DNA of 64,000 nt from Cryptomeria japonica (GCF_030272615.1 NC_081415.1:108380406-108444405), one strand, 5' to 3'. Positions 1-11,831 are shown, numbered from the stretch's first letter. The notes: generated from the letters alone by a model not told the origin. Numbers and translations: made by a program.

Positions 1-567
1 AGCATATTTTTCTGCATAAGACTTCCATAATGGTCTGTGAAGGTGAGTATCATATGCTTGACCATGTGTGTATGGGACCTCTAGTTTTTGAAACAAAGAT
101 GATGGTGATTCAAGAACAAGATGTGGTCCTCTATTGCCTTCACTATTAGGCCTCCTTTGATCCATGTTGAGGTGAGGTTGTTGCAAAGGTCGATTTTCCA
201 TTATTTGAGACATGTCAAAATCATGAGGGATCTTGGCTCCACTTTGTGCCATCATTTGTAAGAAATATTGTCTATCCCTCTTCATTATTTCCTCAACCAA
301 TCGATTGAAACGGGGATCCATAATGGAGTCTTCCACTTCTGCTGAATGTATTGAAATGTTGTCCATATTGTCATTGTGTGTATCATTGTTGTTTATAGTG
401 TCCATGTGCTCAACATTTGGAATGTTTCTATAGGCATCCATGTCAGGTAATGTAGTATGATCAGAATTGAAAAAGACATCATTGTCATACTCATAGGCAC
501 TCATGTTTACGGACTCTTGAGCCTCTTTAGCTTCTCTCCTAGATTTTTGGAAACGAGTTTCAACCAT
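1..567 (-). CDS. gag-like ORF of element A, N-terminal 189 codons
   Basis: An uninterrupted 189-codon frame starts at an ATG at 567-565 and stays open to the window edge, so the protein is partial. It opens MVETRFQKSRREAKEAQ. Next comes a stretch rich in Asp, Asn and Met, then a charged segment containing MDPRFNRLVEEIMKRD and a Gln-rich helical segment. This looks like the disordered or helical N-terminus of a plant Gypsy gag; the core gag domain and zinc knuckle would lie off-window. The start was chosen because the ATG is the first after stops in the leader and because element C's ORF opens similarly (MSIETRFQ at 44656). Lack of stops suggests a fairly recent copy. The function (particle formation) is inferred from position behind LTR, PBS and leader. 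Confidence 0.65.
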   Translation of the reverse strand, partial: MVETRFQKSRREAKEAQESVNMSAYEYDNDVFFNSDHTTLPDMDAYRNIPNVEHMDTINNNDTHNDNMDNISIHSAEVEDSIMDPRFNRLVEEIMKRDRQYFLQMMAQSGAKIPHDFDMSQIMENRPLQQPHLNMDQRRPNSEGNRGPHLVLESPSSLFQKLEVPYTHGQAYDTHLHRPLWKSYAEKYA

Positions 568-1309
568 GAACTAGGTATTGACCAAGATGTGTGAGACTAG
601 ATGAAAATGGAAAGAGTATGGAAGACCAAGAGTTGGATGGAATGTAAATGAATCTAAGGTTTACTTGCAATGTCCAAAGTGTAAGACCAAGTATGCATGT
701 AGTAGAGTAGGTGTGACTTCCAAAGAGATGAGAGTTTCTCTTGATGAGGTAAGTTGACCTTAACTCTAAGTAAGACCAAATGAGACCCAAAGGTGATAGA
801 CCTTGATGAGGGACCACTTAGCAAAATGTTGTTGTATGTAATGTGTTGACAAAGTATGATGGGGACAAGCAAGTGACCTTTTGACTCAATTTTAGACAAA
901 TGTGAATGTAATGTAAGGTGTAAAGCAATGATGGACTTTGTGAGACCCAAAGGTAGGTTGAATGCTAGATGAAAACTTGAAGAGATGGCCTAGGAAGCTC
1001 AAGAATACTAAAACTGATTGCTCTTGTTTGTTGGACTATAAATTTTTCCAATTTGTGAAGTTGTTGTTGTGACCCAATCTAAATTTTTGACTATTTTTCT
1101 ATGACAAGAGGACACAATGTTGATGAAGACTCAATGTTTGCAAGTGTTTAGACTCAAAATGACTCAAAGAAAAGTGTGTTGTTTGATGTAAAATTTGTTT
1201 TGCATACACTTGAAGACACAAAAGACACAATGTTTTGCTGTTTGGTCTTGAATGTTTCATTGTTCAAAATAAGACAAGCACAATTCTTATGGTTGGCCAA
1301 GACAATAGT

Positions 1310-1680
1310 TGTTGATCCCACATGGAGTTCCCCCCGAGGCTACACTATTCAGAGCGGATACTTAGATGCTTGACCCCACTGGCTCCACCCTCAGCACTCA
1401 CTTCTTGGGGCAGCCAAGCATCAGTCCCCACGAAAACTCCTCGTGGCAAACTTTGTATCTCTACTAAGAACTGTATGTGTGTGGGCCGCTACCAGAGGTC
1501 CGACCTCCTGCCCCAACAACTAGAAGGATTTTGGCTTCTAAAACAAAAAGGTGCTAGTAAGGGCATCCGCTCGTGTGGCCATACATGTAGCACTTTCAGC
1601 TCTATAAATACAGAAGGCTCCCAGCTGGTAGGGGTTACGCCCTACAACTAATCAAATAAATTTGATCAAACGGATTTATG
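1310..1680. other. GC-richer block with TATA-like box inside the leader of A
   Basis: The block is clearly richer in G and C than the AT-rich leader around it. It contains a TATA-like CTCTATAAATACAG near 1599-1612, followed by a short stretch that reads like a transcription start region. A 109-codon plus-strand frame (1322-1651) covers part of it but resembles nothing I know, so I do not call it a gene. It could be an old insertion, a captured promoter fragment or part of the native leader. Confidence 0.35.
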
Positions 1681-2165
1681 GGGAGACATAGTGTCAATAT
1701 GAACTAATCGAAACACGTTATCCATAGTTTTCACCATGAATACAGTTGTTTATAGTGGTTTGAAAGAGGTGGGTTTTCCTCACTACCACTTGGGTCCTTC
1801 TCTCCTCACTAGTAGTCCTAATGACCACATGGGGAGATAGACCCTCTAAAGATTAAACAAAAAGAGCCTATTGCCCAAGACACAAAGGACACTAGTTCAA
1901 TTTTAGTGCACCAGTTGAAGTGTTTAATAATCTATGAAAACAAGTCACACAATAAAGATCAAAAAAAAATCCTTGTAAAGGTCCTGCAACAAAGATTTGT
2001 TAGTAGTTCGGAATGTTTCAAATGATCACCCCTTCTTGCAAGCACACAAGTTAGGTAAATTTTAGATCCAAAAGACTTTGTGAAATAGGGGCCTTCAACA
2101 ATGTGTTTTGTTGACCAATTCAAATATCTGATTCATCATAGAAAAATACCACCTATAAAATTTCA

Positions 2166-2977
2166 AGAGATTTCCAGAAATGTAAGAAAATCCAAAAAAA
2201 TTGCTAATTTGCTCCAAAAAATAAATTTTTTTGAAAAATCATAAAAAATTGATATAAAATGAAAATCGATCCAAAAAATCTGAAATTTTTACTGGAGAGT
2301 CCTAATGGTCTTCCAAACCTGCATAAAAATATTTTTGCAACAAATCCAAGCAGTTTGTGAGATATGAGTAAAATAACACAAAACCCTAATTTTCAAAGAT
2401 CCAATTTTTGAGGAATGATTTTGCATCAAATTTAAAATCACAAAGAAAATATCCTATGTATAATTATGAGAGATTTCCAAAAATGTAAGAAAATCCAAAA
2501 AATTCACTAATTTTCTCTCAAAATTATTTTTTTATGAAAAATCATACAAAATTCATATAAAATGAAACCTTGATCCCAAAAATCTAAAATTTTTACTGAA
2601 CACCTTTGATAATTTTCTTGACTTGCAAAAATATTTTGATGCCAAAATTCGAAGCTGTTTGTGAGATCTGATCAAAATAAGGAAAAACCCTAATTTTTAA
2701 AGATCCAATTTTTAGGGAAATATTTTACATCAAAATTAAAATCACAAAGAACAAATCATGTGTATAAATCAGAGATATTTTCAAAAATATAAAAAAATCT
2801 GAAAAATTTGCTAATTTTCTCTCAAAATTAATTTTTTATGAAAAATCATAAAAAAAATCATGGAAAATGCAAATGTGCTCCAAAAATTTTGAATTTTGGA
2901 TTGAAAGTTTTTAATATTGTCCTCAACTTGCAAACAAAATTTGGTGCAAAAATTTTTAGCCATTTGTGAGATCAGAT
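2166..2977 (-). repeat. Tandem repeat of about 300 bp in the leader of A, about 2.7 copies
   Basis: Three diverged units begin near 2166, 2468 and 2767, each opening with a form of GAGATTTCCAAAAATGTAAG. Each continues through an A-rich stretch, a 'tgcaaaaatatttt' segment, a 'tttgtgagat' segment and, in the first two units, AAACCCTAAT. The period is about 300 bp. The units lie between the LTR and gag, in the untranslated leader. Confidence 0.75.
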
Positions 2978-3129
2978 CAAATCTCTCCAAGATCTTGATT
3001 TTGTGTCCAAAACCCTAGCTGCACAAGGTTATTCTCCAAATTGTTTTACAAAACAGCAATATAGGGTTAGAAAAACTTGCAAAAAACACAGATCTAACAA
3101 AAATCCATGTCCCACGGGGTGTGCCAAAA

Positions 3130-3904
3130 TGTTTATGGTGAAAGTGGATTAACAATATTGAAAGACTAAATGAATTCAACCACAAAACCCTAGCCTAACA
3201 ACAACAAAGATCCACCATAACATATAAAGATTACCTAAGACAATGCAAATCAAATGAAATCACAAAGATTATACCATCACATGTCTAATAGGGTTTGGAT
3301 CTCCATTGATCTTGTTTGATATATTTGCTCTCAGATTTTATATGTGCACAAGAGCTCAACAAAGAACGGAAATGTGGTTGAAAGTAGGATCGCATATGAA
3401 AGTTCAAAAGTGTAGTGTAGTCGAGTAATCATCGGGGCTGAATGCATAGTGAGGGTTTGATAATGAAGGAAGCATCTCCTTATATAGAAGACAATATAAG
3501 AAATGGAGGGATAAGATTGAGAGGTGTAAAAGAGGTCGGCTATGATTAGAGGGTAGGTAAAGAAATAAATAAAATAATAAGAGGGTAGGTAGTGTATGAA
3601 TTAAGAGATGAATGACATGTGTCATAGGTAGAAAAGGTTAATGAATTAATTAAATAAATAAAGATTTATTTAATTAATAGAGGAAGTGGGATCAATTAAA
3701 TAAATAAAATATTTATTTAATTTAGGAAAAAAGATAATTTAAATAAATAAATGTATTTATTTAAATGAGAAATAAGGCTAGAAGAGGATAAATGAATTAA
3801 TTAAATAAATAAAGATTTATTTAATTAATAGAAGAATTAGGCTAAAATAATTAAATAAATAAGGATATTTATTTAATTAGACTGGACAATTTTAGGTGTC
3901 TACA
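3130..3904 (-). repeat. 5' LTR of element A
   Basis: In minus orientation the LTR runs from TGTAGACACC at 3904 to ...CCATAAACA at 3130, 775 bp. The right flank is coding sequence of element X, giving a sharp outer edge. The inner edge abuts the PBS-like sequence. The U3 side contains five AT-rich palindromes. The start TGTAGACACC is shared with the LTRs of element C, so the two families are probably related. Confidence 0.8.
3639..3880. repeat. Five AT-rich palindromes in the U3 of A
   Basis: Palindromic units sit at about 3642-3680, 3693-3722, 3737-3766, 3792-3830 and 3848-3879. Each has arms of the type AATTAAATAAATA / TATTTATTTAATT. The first and fourth units are nearly identical over some 37 bp. 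They lie near the start of U3, where regulatory sequences are expected. Confidence 0.7.
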
Positions 3905-3905
3905 G

Positions 3906-5216
3906 TTAATATTTCTCAAGTTTCTTTCTAAGCTTTACAATTTTAGGCTTAAATTTTTTACATTCTTCATCCATGGATATCAACTCAAATATTTTTACTT
4001 CTGTCATTTTCTTTTTATCTTCTAGTTGTAGCTTCAAATCAGAAATCAATTGTTCCAAAGTTTTATTCTTGTTAATCAGACTTTCTTTTTCTTTGAAGGC
4101 AAGGTCTTTTTGAATGTTAATCTCCTTCTTTAATCTCTTAACCTCCTTGAGAGCACACAACAATTCACCTTCAAGATCAATATCTACAGTTTCTGATTCA
4201 CTATCCATTCCATATACAACCTCTGGATCCACATTAGCACTTTCAATTGCCATAAACAAAACCTCACCTTCCTCACTTGTAGAAATTTCAGAATCACTAT
4301 CAAAAACATCTACAAATAAACTATTTTTCTTTTTGGAGAAAAACTTCCTTCTATTGTTAAAGAACTTCTTCTTACCTTTCTTATCATTAGTGTCTTCATC
4401 ATCATTGGAATCATCATAAGGGTGTTTGGCTGCAAAGTGACCAATTCTACAACAGTTGAAGCATTTGAAAGGAAGTTTACCCTTATATTTCCCCAAGCCC
4501 TTTTTTATCTCTCTCGCAAGATGAGATTCTATTACTTCTAAATCTTCAAAGTTTGAAGATGCCTTACTCTTTTTATTGGCATTGAATGTTGCCTCTCTAC
4601 TTCAAGATTCTTCTTTACATGTCCTCATCTCATATGATGTAAGTGCTCCTTGCAAATCATCCATGGAATACTTATCTATATCTCTTGCTTCTTTTATAGA
4701 TGATATCTTAGAATCAAATCTAGTTGGTAAAGACCTTAAGACCTTATGTACTACAACCTTATCTTCCATCTCTTCTCCAAGCCCATGAATGGCATTCACT
4801 GTTTCATCAATTCTGAGAAGATAATCTGCAACTTTTTCTTCTTCACTCATCTTTAATTATTCAAAATTTCCTCTAAGAGTTTGAATCTTGTCTTTCTTTA
4901 CCCTATTGTTTCCATAATAGATACTACTTAATTTGTCCCAAACTTCTTTAGATGATTTACAATGCATAACTTTGAGAAAAACATCTTTTGATAGTCCATA
5001 GAGAATGGCATACTTTTCTCTTGCATCAATTTCATATTACCTTTTACCATCAATATCAGCAGGAATAGTATCAAGAACACTATAACCATTTACAACTAAA
5101 CTACAAACATCTACTCCTAGGGAGATCAAATAGGTTTGCATTCTCACTTTCCAAAAAGCATAATCATTTCCATCAAACAAAGGGGCTTTAGAAACTGACG
5201 AACCTTCTTTTGCCAT
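3906..5216 (-). pseudogene. Copia gag (UBN2-type) with CCHC knuckle remnant, three stops
   Basis: A single minus-strand frame from the ATG at 5216-5214 to 3906 (437 codons) reads as a Copia gag. It opens MAKEGSSVSKAPLFDGNDY and AFWKVRMQTYL, the usual start of this family. A UBN2-like region follows (VLRSLPTRFDSKI, DLQGALTSYEMR), then a zinc knuckle CFNCCRIGHFAAKH at about 4464-4423, and a Lys-rich and coiled-coil tail. In-frame stops follow DIDGKR, RGNFE and CKEES. The last Cys of the knuckle has become His. The frame ends at the insertion site of element A, so the polyprotein is also truncated. In an active element this protein would coat the RNA in the particle; this copy cannot make it. 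Confidence 0.88.
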
Positions 5217-5279
5217 GACAACCAATATTCCACTGAAAGGACCAACCTTGGGTTGTTAAACCTCTACAAGGAACCTATT

Positions 5280-5291
5280 CTTTGATACCGC
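5280..5291 (-). other. Primer binding site of X
   Basis: On the minus strand, GCGGTATCAAAG lies one base inside the LTR end. It is a two-mismatch version of TGGTATCAGAGC, the PBS complementary to the 3' end of initiator tRNA-Met that most plant Copia elements use. Confidence 0.75.
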
Positions 5292-5292
5292 T

Positions 5293-6553
5293 TGTTGGAA
5301 TACTAGGATCCCTGAGAGGGGGGGTGAATTAGTGATCAATAAAACTAACAAACTTGAGACAATTAAAATTTAGAACAATATGATTAATCTTTGCAACAAA
5401 ATATAAAATAGTGTTAATAATAGACAAGAGATTCGGATTAAGAATTCAACATAGTGACATCAAAATTTCAGTAGAAAACCCCTAAGGGTTAAAAACCGCT
5501 ATGAACAAGTTTTTGTATTAAGCCTCACTAGCAAAAATTCAGAACACCAACTCTAGGAGCACCAACCCCTTACAATATTTTTAGGAGCACCAAATCCAAC
5601 GAACACCAATCCCTTATAGACAGTAAACTTTGGACAATATGATTTAGAGGGTTACTTTGTTTCAATACAATTCACACTTATATAATACAACAAGTCTCAG
5701 TTCTACAATTTCTCACATCAACGAACTGCATAGTCACTGTTCTCCTTTCTAAAAAAAATTATGTTATTCTCAATTAGAACACTACTGCCAATAAGAACAT
5801 CAATACCATCATCATCATCTACAACTGTTTCTTCAGAGGATTATATATTTTTCTTTTGTTTTCATCGATTCACTTTCCATGATCGATTCAACTATCAATT
5901 GTCAAACATCGAAGAGAATTGAAAATCCATCTTGGACCAATCAAATGGTTTGACCAAACATCATCAGACAACTCAGCAAAGTCAATATGAGTCTAAACCT
6001 AAGGACCTCACTGTCCACTCAACTGCTCATCGGAGAAGGTAAGCATGTCGGCAAGACGCTTCATATGAACTACCAAACTTTAAAGTTACTCTGATATCAT
6101 TTATCGCCAAGACCGCATCACATCTCAACAATATCCTCAAATAGCACTTCACCAAGATCGGTCCAATGTTGTACTGACATAGGCTTATCGGTGAAGAATA
6201 TAACTCCAGCTACGAGCAAAAAAAGGTCTTACCAAAACCTTCAGTCACACCGAAATCAAATACTTCGGTAAAATGACTACAAACTCTCCCCGACATAACC
6301 TTTATGGGTAAGAACTACAACATCAACTAGTGGTTAGAAATGTCTTCTCGAAATTGTATCTCACACCAAAAGTTGAATTCACCAGGACAACTTCAACATC
6401 TCGCCGAAACACCAAAATAGAATCTCTTTGCCCAATATGTAGTCAAAAATGGTCTCTACCAAAAACTCCAGAGCTAACCAAGTGAAACTGTAGCAAGGAT
6501 TTCACAAACAATGTGCTTGATATGCATTTTCTTTAATCACAAGTATGCCAACC
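5293..6553 (-). repeat. 5' LTR of element X
   Basis: The inner end is clear: on the plus strand TGTTGGAATACTAGG starts at 5293 beside the PBS. The outer end is inferred from TATGCCAACC at 6544-6553, a one-base-off match to the expected TATGCCAACA. The LTR is then about 1.26 kb. Words such as 'accgaaat...acttcggtaa' also occur inside the LTRs of element E. Confidence 0.6.
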
Positions 6554-8887
6554 CTAATTGAAGGGTATGATGATAGGATATGCCCTCAATGTGTTCATTC
6601 CAAACCAATCTCATATGTTAACCTCACATATCATATGTAAACTAATCTAAGATATAAAATAAGTGTCATCCTGACACCTGAGAAGATGCAGATTGCCTTT
6701 TTGACATCAATGATAAAACCTTATGCCAAGGGTCAACATTTGTTTCATGGGGATGTTGCAGCAATTTAAATTCAAGGAGGATGTCTATTTTATTGGGAAG
6801 GGAGCCCTCTATTATTTATTCATAATAGCATCCCATCAAAATTACAGAATCTCTAAATCACAATGAATTTTTATGTGATTTCTTAATTTGTTTTTTGAAT
6901 GTTGTAAAAATATAAAAAAACTATTGAAAAACAATTGTTATTTAAATTTGTGTTTTTAATCAGATGTCATTTTTTATGGAGAATAGTCATTGCCATTGGG
7001 AAGAACTGGCTTTAAGAAAGAGAATTTTATTTTGTCTTTATATAAAAAAAATTAATTGAAATGTCTTTTAATAAAAAAGAATTGAGTGTGTTTGATTTAG
7101 AAAGGGAATAAAAAATTATATTTTATTCAATTCTTATGGATTTAGTTTTATTGGAGGATTTGAATTTTTTTTAGTGTACAGATTATTGTCTTCTTGGAAA
7201 CTTTCATGGGAATTAAATTTAACTATCAAGATATAACCTTATTTTTCCACTGAAATTGGTCTTAGTATTATTTAATAAGAATTTAATTGTGTCATATTTT
7301 CTATAAGCACTGCATTCTCATCAATTGATTCTAATCTTGTTAGCCTAATTTATCTCTTTAGATATAAATAAACAATTTAATTTATAAGAGTATAAACATA
7401 AAACAAAATACGCATATATAACTAGTAGTTATACTATTGGATGGAAAATTTTAGTTGTCTAATCTTGTACTTGATATTAGTTTGTTAGTTTGTTAGTTTG
7501 TTTTCACTCACCATTTATAATTTATGTTACATTTTTAAATATGATATCATTTGTTATGCTTATTATTAAAAATATATATATATATAATTTTCATGTTGGT
7601 GGAACTATTATTATAAGATCTATGACAATGATCGGAGGCCTTGACTTCCTATTAGGAATATCAAAGAAAAATGTCCATTGATAGATATTTTATTAATCAG
7701 CAATCTTGATATTCTTGTTCAAGCACAAAAATCATCCTTATTCCTCTATGCTAGGGTGTTTCCCTATCTTTGATCACCAAGAAATTGTATAACAATTCAA
7801 GAACAAGTCACATTAAAGTAAGATTATGAACTACTATTATAAAAGTGTGATACCTCATAGATTGAATTCCAATAATACTTTCATAATGTATGTAATGTTC
7901 CACTTCAGGCTACATGGTTAACAATATATTTTGGAACTATGAAGATTTATGAAGCACTAACCCTAAAACCCTATGATTTCTAATATCTATCTAACTCCAT
8001 CTAAGTGTAATATATTGACACAAAAAAGACATGCATTCAACTCAAAGGACCAATAGATCCCTTATCAAGCAATCTTATATACATGGATGTGCTACATTTA
8101 ATTATTAATCAGGGAAGAGTATCTTCTTGGATGATGTTGGCATTGTATGTACATTTGAAGAAACTCTAAGTTGTCCTACCAATTTTGTATATAAAATTAA
8201 ACTAAATTAACAAACTTAACTAAAAGCATAATCATTCTAAAAGTAAACCTATTGATAAAACAATTATTGTAGGTTACATTCCTAGGGAAATTAAGTATGT
8301 TGTAGCTTGAGTACACATTACTTATTTCAAATAATTTATTAACAACAATGGAGTACGTTAATCTAAATTCAATGAAATCACCTTCACAATTTATTCTATC
8401 AACTAACAACTTAAACTATTATTAATAAAAAAAATTAAGCTACTAGGAATATTGCAGTATCCCATGTGATCCTTTCTTGAGTGGTTGTAATCCCAATTAT
8501 AATTATTCACTTCTCAAATCAAAGATCCACTAGGTAAATTCATTATTTATTATAATTCAAAAAGTATATCTAAACTTGTAACAACTTATTAGTTCAACAA
8601 ATATATTTATAACCAAAATCTAATAACTAACTAATAACTAAACAATGGCTCTAATAGATTCTAACATATATATAAAATCTCTGGAGTTGGACTATTTGTG
8701 AACGCTAAACAACTTGTATGGAAACATTAATTCTTCCAAGAACATAAAGAAATGTCTTACTCTATCCTAAATAACAATAGGAATCTAATTATGCAAAAAT
8801 GAGTGTCAAAATTCTCTTAGAACTCTACAAACATTAAGGAAATAATTATAACCAAAAAACATGAAAAAATGGGTCATAATAAATTAA
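6554..8887. other. AT-rich sequence, no gene recognised
   Basis: I see no coding signal, LTR pair or RNA gene here. There is a short TA microsatellite near 7568-7586 and 'gttagtttgttagtttg' repeats near 7480-7500. It may be degraded transposon or low-copy intergenic DNA. Confidence 0.5.
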
Positions 8888-8892
8888 GATTC

Positions 8893-10083
8893 TGTAGCGT
8901 CATAAAATTGTGACCCTTGCAATTTTGATCACATTTTAGGTCCTCACCCTAGCGACTGCATCTCCCTAGTTAATTGGGACCCCTCTCTGCATCATTCTTC
9001 CAAATCTCCTCTTGTTTCAGCCCTTGTATCACCTTGTGACCTTGTCCAAGCCCCAAAATAGGGCAGGACAAGGGTGTCATGCCCCTATCCTTCCTCTTTG
9101 GGTGGCCCTAAAATGGGTCTATTTGACCCTTGGACCTAATTTTCTATTCGGGATTTAATTTCCCCTATGTCAGCCTTTGGTGAGATGAAAATTAACCCTT
9201 CTAGGCAAGTATAAAAGGGTATCTAGTCCTCTCATTTGCATAAGCAAAAATTGGGAAAACAAGTGGGAGGTCTCCATTATCATCATTAAGCATTCAAGTC
9301 TTCAAGTCTTCAAGCATCAATCAAGTCTTCTTCTTCATGTGCATTCTTCATTCATCCATTGGAGCAACATTACAATATTCATTTGCAAGCATGTATGTGT
9401 GTTAGGGTTTTGTCATGTTACATGCCATTTCATACAACAAATGTGATTACATTCAAGAAGCAAAGCAACCATCATCAACGAATTGTAGATCTACAAGGTA
9501 TACATTTCCATTGTTCACATCTAAGTATTTACATTACTTTCTTTCAAGATTGATTCATCAACCGAGGTTTAACTAGGGCAAGCCCCTATCCACAACCCTT
9601 CTTCCCTTATTTTTTGTGTGCAGGTTGCAGGTGCGCGATTGTAATTGTAGATTTAGGCTTCATTTGCAGAGACAAAAAAACCCTTTTCGACTACCGGATA
9701 TTTCGGATGACCTTGCATAACTTACGCATGATCCCGATGACTTTTCTCCAAATTTGCAGGGTAGATTTGTATCAATCTAAATATCTCAGATCCAGAGTTA
9801 CAGCATGATCTTGTATTGGTAGCTCCTTATTTCATCCATTTTGTCATCCTTTTTTGCATAGTCAACAAGTCAACATATCTATTTACAAAAGAGGGAAAAT
9901 TACATTCCAACCCTTGCAATCCACTTAGAATTTACATACATATTTCCCTTGGCTTTGGATCTAGTGGATTTAACCCCTCTTTTGAATGTAAAGTGCATTT
10001 TTGCATGAAGTGAAAATCATCCTAGTGGTTTCCTTTCTCTCCCTTGGGTGGGGAACCACTAGGGTCCATTTTTCCACTTTACA
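8893..10083 (+). mobile_element. Solo LTR S1 (Gypsy-type, same superfamily as D and F)
   Basis: A single LTR-like unit begins TGTAGCGTCATAAAATTG and ends TTCCACTTTACA, 1191 bp. It shares start, internal motifs (ccaaaatagggcagg, tcaaccgaggttt, gattacattcaagaag) and layout with the LTRs of elements D and F. No PBS follows and no PPT precedes it, so it is a solo LTR. The flanks GATTC (8888-8892) and GATGC (10084-10088) differ by one base and are probably a decayed target-site duplication. Solo LTRs form by recombination between the two LTRs of one element. Confidence 0.75.
9210..9217 (+). promoter_or_regulatory. TATA box in solo LTR S1
   Basis: TATAAAAG sits about 318 bp into the LTR, at a position plausible for the U3/R boundary. 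The equivalent LTR of F has TATATAAGG at 39086-39094. Confidence 0.5.
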
Positions 10084-11241
10084 GATGCATGTTCTATGGT
10101 TCTCTTTATTCCTATAATTACAATTACTCCTAACAAGGGCATCAATAGAGGTGGAAAGATTCATAAATGAACCATTCTCACTTTCCTCAGCCACTACCAC
10201 CATCAATTGCAAAAGTTATAATGCACTATAGATGATCATTCTTTGGTTGTGGCTTGACATTTGTTACAAGTTAGTTTTCTTTAAAATTATTTCATCAATG
10301 TTAATGGTGTGGTTCTACACATCAGGCCTAGAGAAGAATTTGCTACACTGGTTATAACGTTGAATTCATTCTTTATGTTGAGCTCCACCACTTAGCCATT
10401 GTGTTTCAAATGTTATTCATTGATCCCTAAAGATGGCACGTGATCAGATGGTTGAGATGGCCTAGAATGCTTTCTAGTGCAACTTTAAAACATGCTTGTT
10501 GATCATCTAAATCAACAATTAGTGCACTTGGATAGAAGAAACTTTAAATTCTTGCCACATGTCACCATATTGCATCCTCACAAGGTTGAAGAAGGAGCGA
10601 GTCCAATCATAATCAAATGGATCATGCAAGGTTGCGGCTAAACTAGCTCCAAAAAGTCATGATTTCCACATAACATGAAGGTTAGTCAAAAATTACAGAT
10701 CTTGTTCATGCTCGGTAGAACTAGCCGCATCTTCCATTTTTCAGAAAAGTGTATAACATGAAGGTTAGTGAGTCATTTTGGAGCCAAATTAGTTGCATCC
10801 TTGTGCAGCCCCCTAGGGCTGACAACTCTAACATGATAGAGGATCACAAGCTCACAATGACCATTCATCTCTGTGGACAAAAGGCAAAAGATAAGGTAGG
10901 AAAATATTTTTTTGTTGCACTTAGGAAAATAAAGAACAATAGATGTGGTTAGTTGCTAAGAAGGGTCAGTGAAACACAACTTCAACCCCTTCAGGTTGTG
11001 ACATAAGTGAATAGAAATTTGGACTACCAAGTCAATGTTAAAACATAATGGGTAGGTTTTAAGGTTTAAGCTAGAATGAGCAAGGTTTATCCCTAAAGAA
11101 AGGCTCACATTATATTTCTTAGATAAGATATCATCAATGCATATTTATGGGGTCATGAACGATGACAATAATCTTGAGATCAAGGTGGGTTTTTAATGCC
11201 TCTAATAGTAATGATATGTTTAATTTATGGTTGGCAACATG

Positions 11242-11589
11242 TTAGCAAAGATGCACAACAATTGGTGGTTTCACAAGTTCATTTTTATGACAAGAAATAT
11301 GAATTGTATTGACTAAACTTTGATTAGGCTCTTTATTCACCAATACTTCATCTCTATCAATGATAGCATTGATAAAATTGTTAATAATATCATGAGTAGA
11401 ATGACTTTTGGAAGATTGATAAGCATGATTCATCAATATTTCATCTCTAAGGGAGAACATTAAGAGAAGTGTTAATAATATCATCCTCTTGTGCCAAAAT
11501 ATCCTCATGAGTAGGACTAACTTTGGGAGAGGGACAAGCATGAGCCATATCAAAGAAGGAGAAAGGTGATGACAAGATAGATATATCAA
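11242..11589 (-). pseudogene. Fragment related to the internal ORF of element F
   Basis: A 115-codon minus-strand frame contains DEVLVNKEPNQSLVNTIHI. This resembles the segment of element F at about 35697-35760, which reads NEEPNKDQINVIHI. Other parts (DEILMNHAYQSSKSHSTHD) have the same acidic/Ser-rich style as the F ORF. I take it as a small remnant of an F-like element inserted in minus orientation. There is no LTR next to it. The similarity is short and was seen only by eye. Confidence 0.45.
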
Positions 11590-11831
11590 TTAAGGGAGAT
11601 AAGAAATTGTTAAAAAAATTTGTTTTCTAATCTTAAAGAAAAGAAAAACTTGTTTAAGATATCCATGTTTTTTATATAACATATCAATGAATAAATGCAA
11701 CTATCTCATCAATTAATCAACTAATCAAATCTATGCAATTAAATTTGAATACAATGTAGATAAATAAAAATAATTGCAAGTGTAAGTTAAGTTGAGTTGA
11801 CCAAAATTATGTGTATGAAAAGTGACCTTCC

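Larger units (their letters stand above)
1..3904 (-). mobile_element. Element A: Gypsy-type LTR retrotransposon, 5' part only
   Basis: Read on the minus strand, this is the 5' part of an LTR retrotransposon: a 775-bp LTR (3130-3904), a PBS-proximal segment, a long repeat-rich leader and an open gag frame that runs off the left edge. The LTR begins TGTAGACACC and ends AACA, matching the TG...CA rule. It is followed on the minus strand by TTTTGGCACACCCCGTGGGA, which resembles the PBS region of plant Gypsy elements. The element interrupts the Copia-like gag of element X, so it is the younger of the two. The 3' LTR and the other copy of the target-site duplication lie outside the window. The right-hand 5-bp flank is GTTAA. 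Assignment to Gypsy rests on PBS style and gag type, not on a visible reverse transcriptase. Confidence 0.8.
3905..6553 (-). mobile_element. Element X: Copia-type retrotransposon, 5' part, cut by element A
   Basis: On the minus strand this reads LTR (5293-6553), a PBS resembling the initiator tRNA-Met type, a short leader and a Copia gag frame that stops abruptly at the outer edge of element A. The protease-to-RNase H part of the polyprotein is not in the window. The gag type and the PBS are both typical of Ty1/Copia elements. Decay (three in-frame stops, a lost zinc-knuckle Cys, a mutated LTR terminus) indicates that X is older than A. Confidence 0.8.

Noticed and set aside
1322-1651. A 109-codon ORF as a gene
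   Set aside because: No known motif, and it sits in the leader of element A. Its openness follows from the GC-richer composition.
2392-3018. Interstitial telomeric repeat
   Set aside because: AAACCCTAA occurs singly about every 300 bp rather than as a tandem TTTAGGG array.
9614-9808. A small gene in solo LTR S1
   Set aside because: Related frames appear in the LTR of D on the corresponding strand, so it is LTR sequence and not a host gene.
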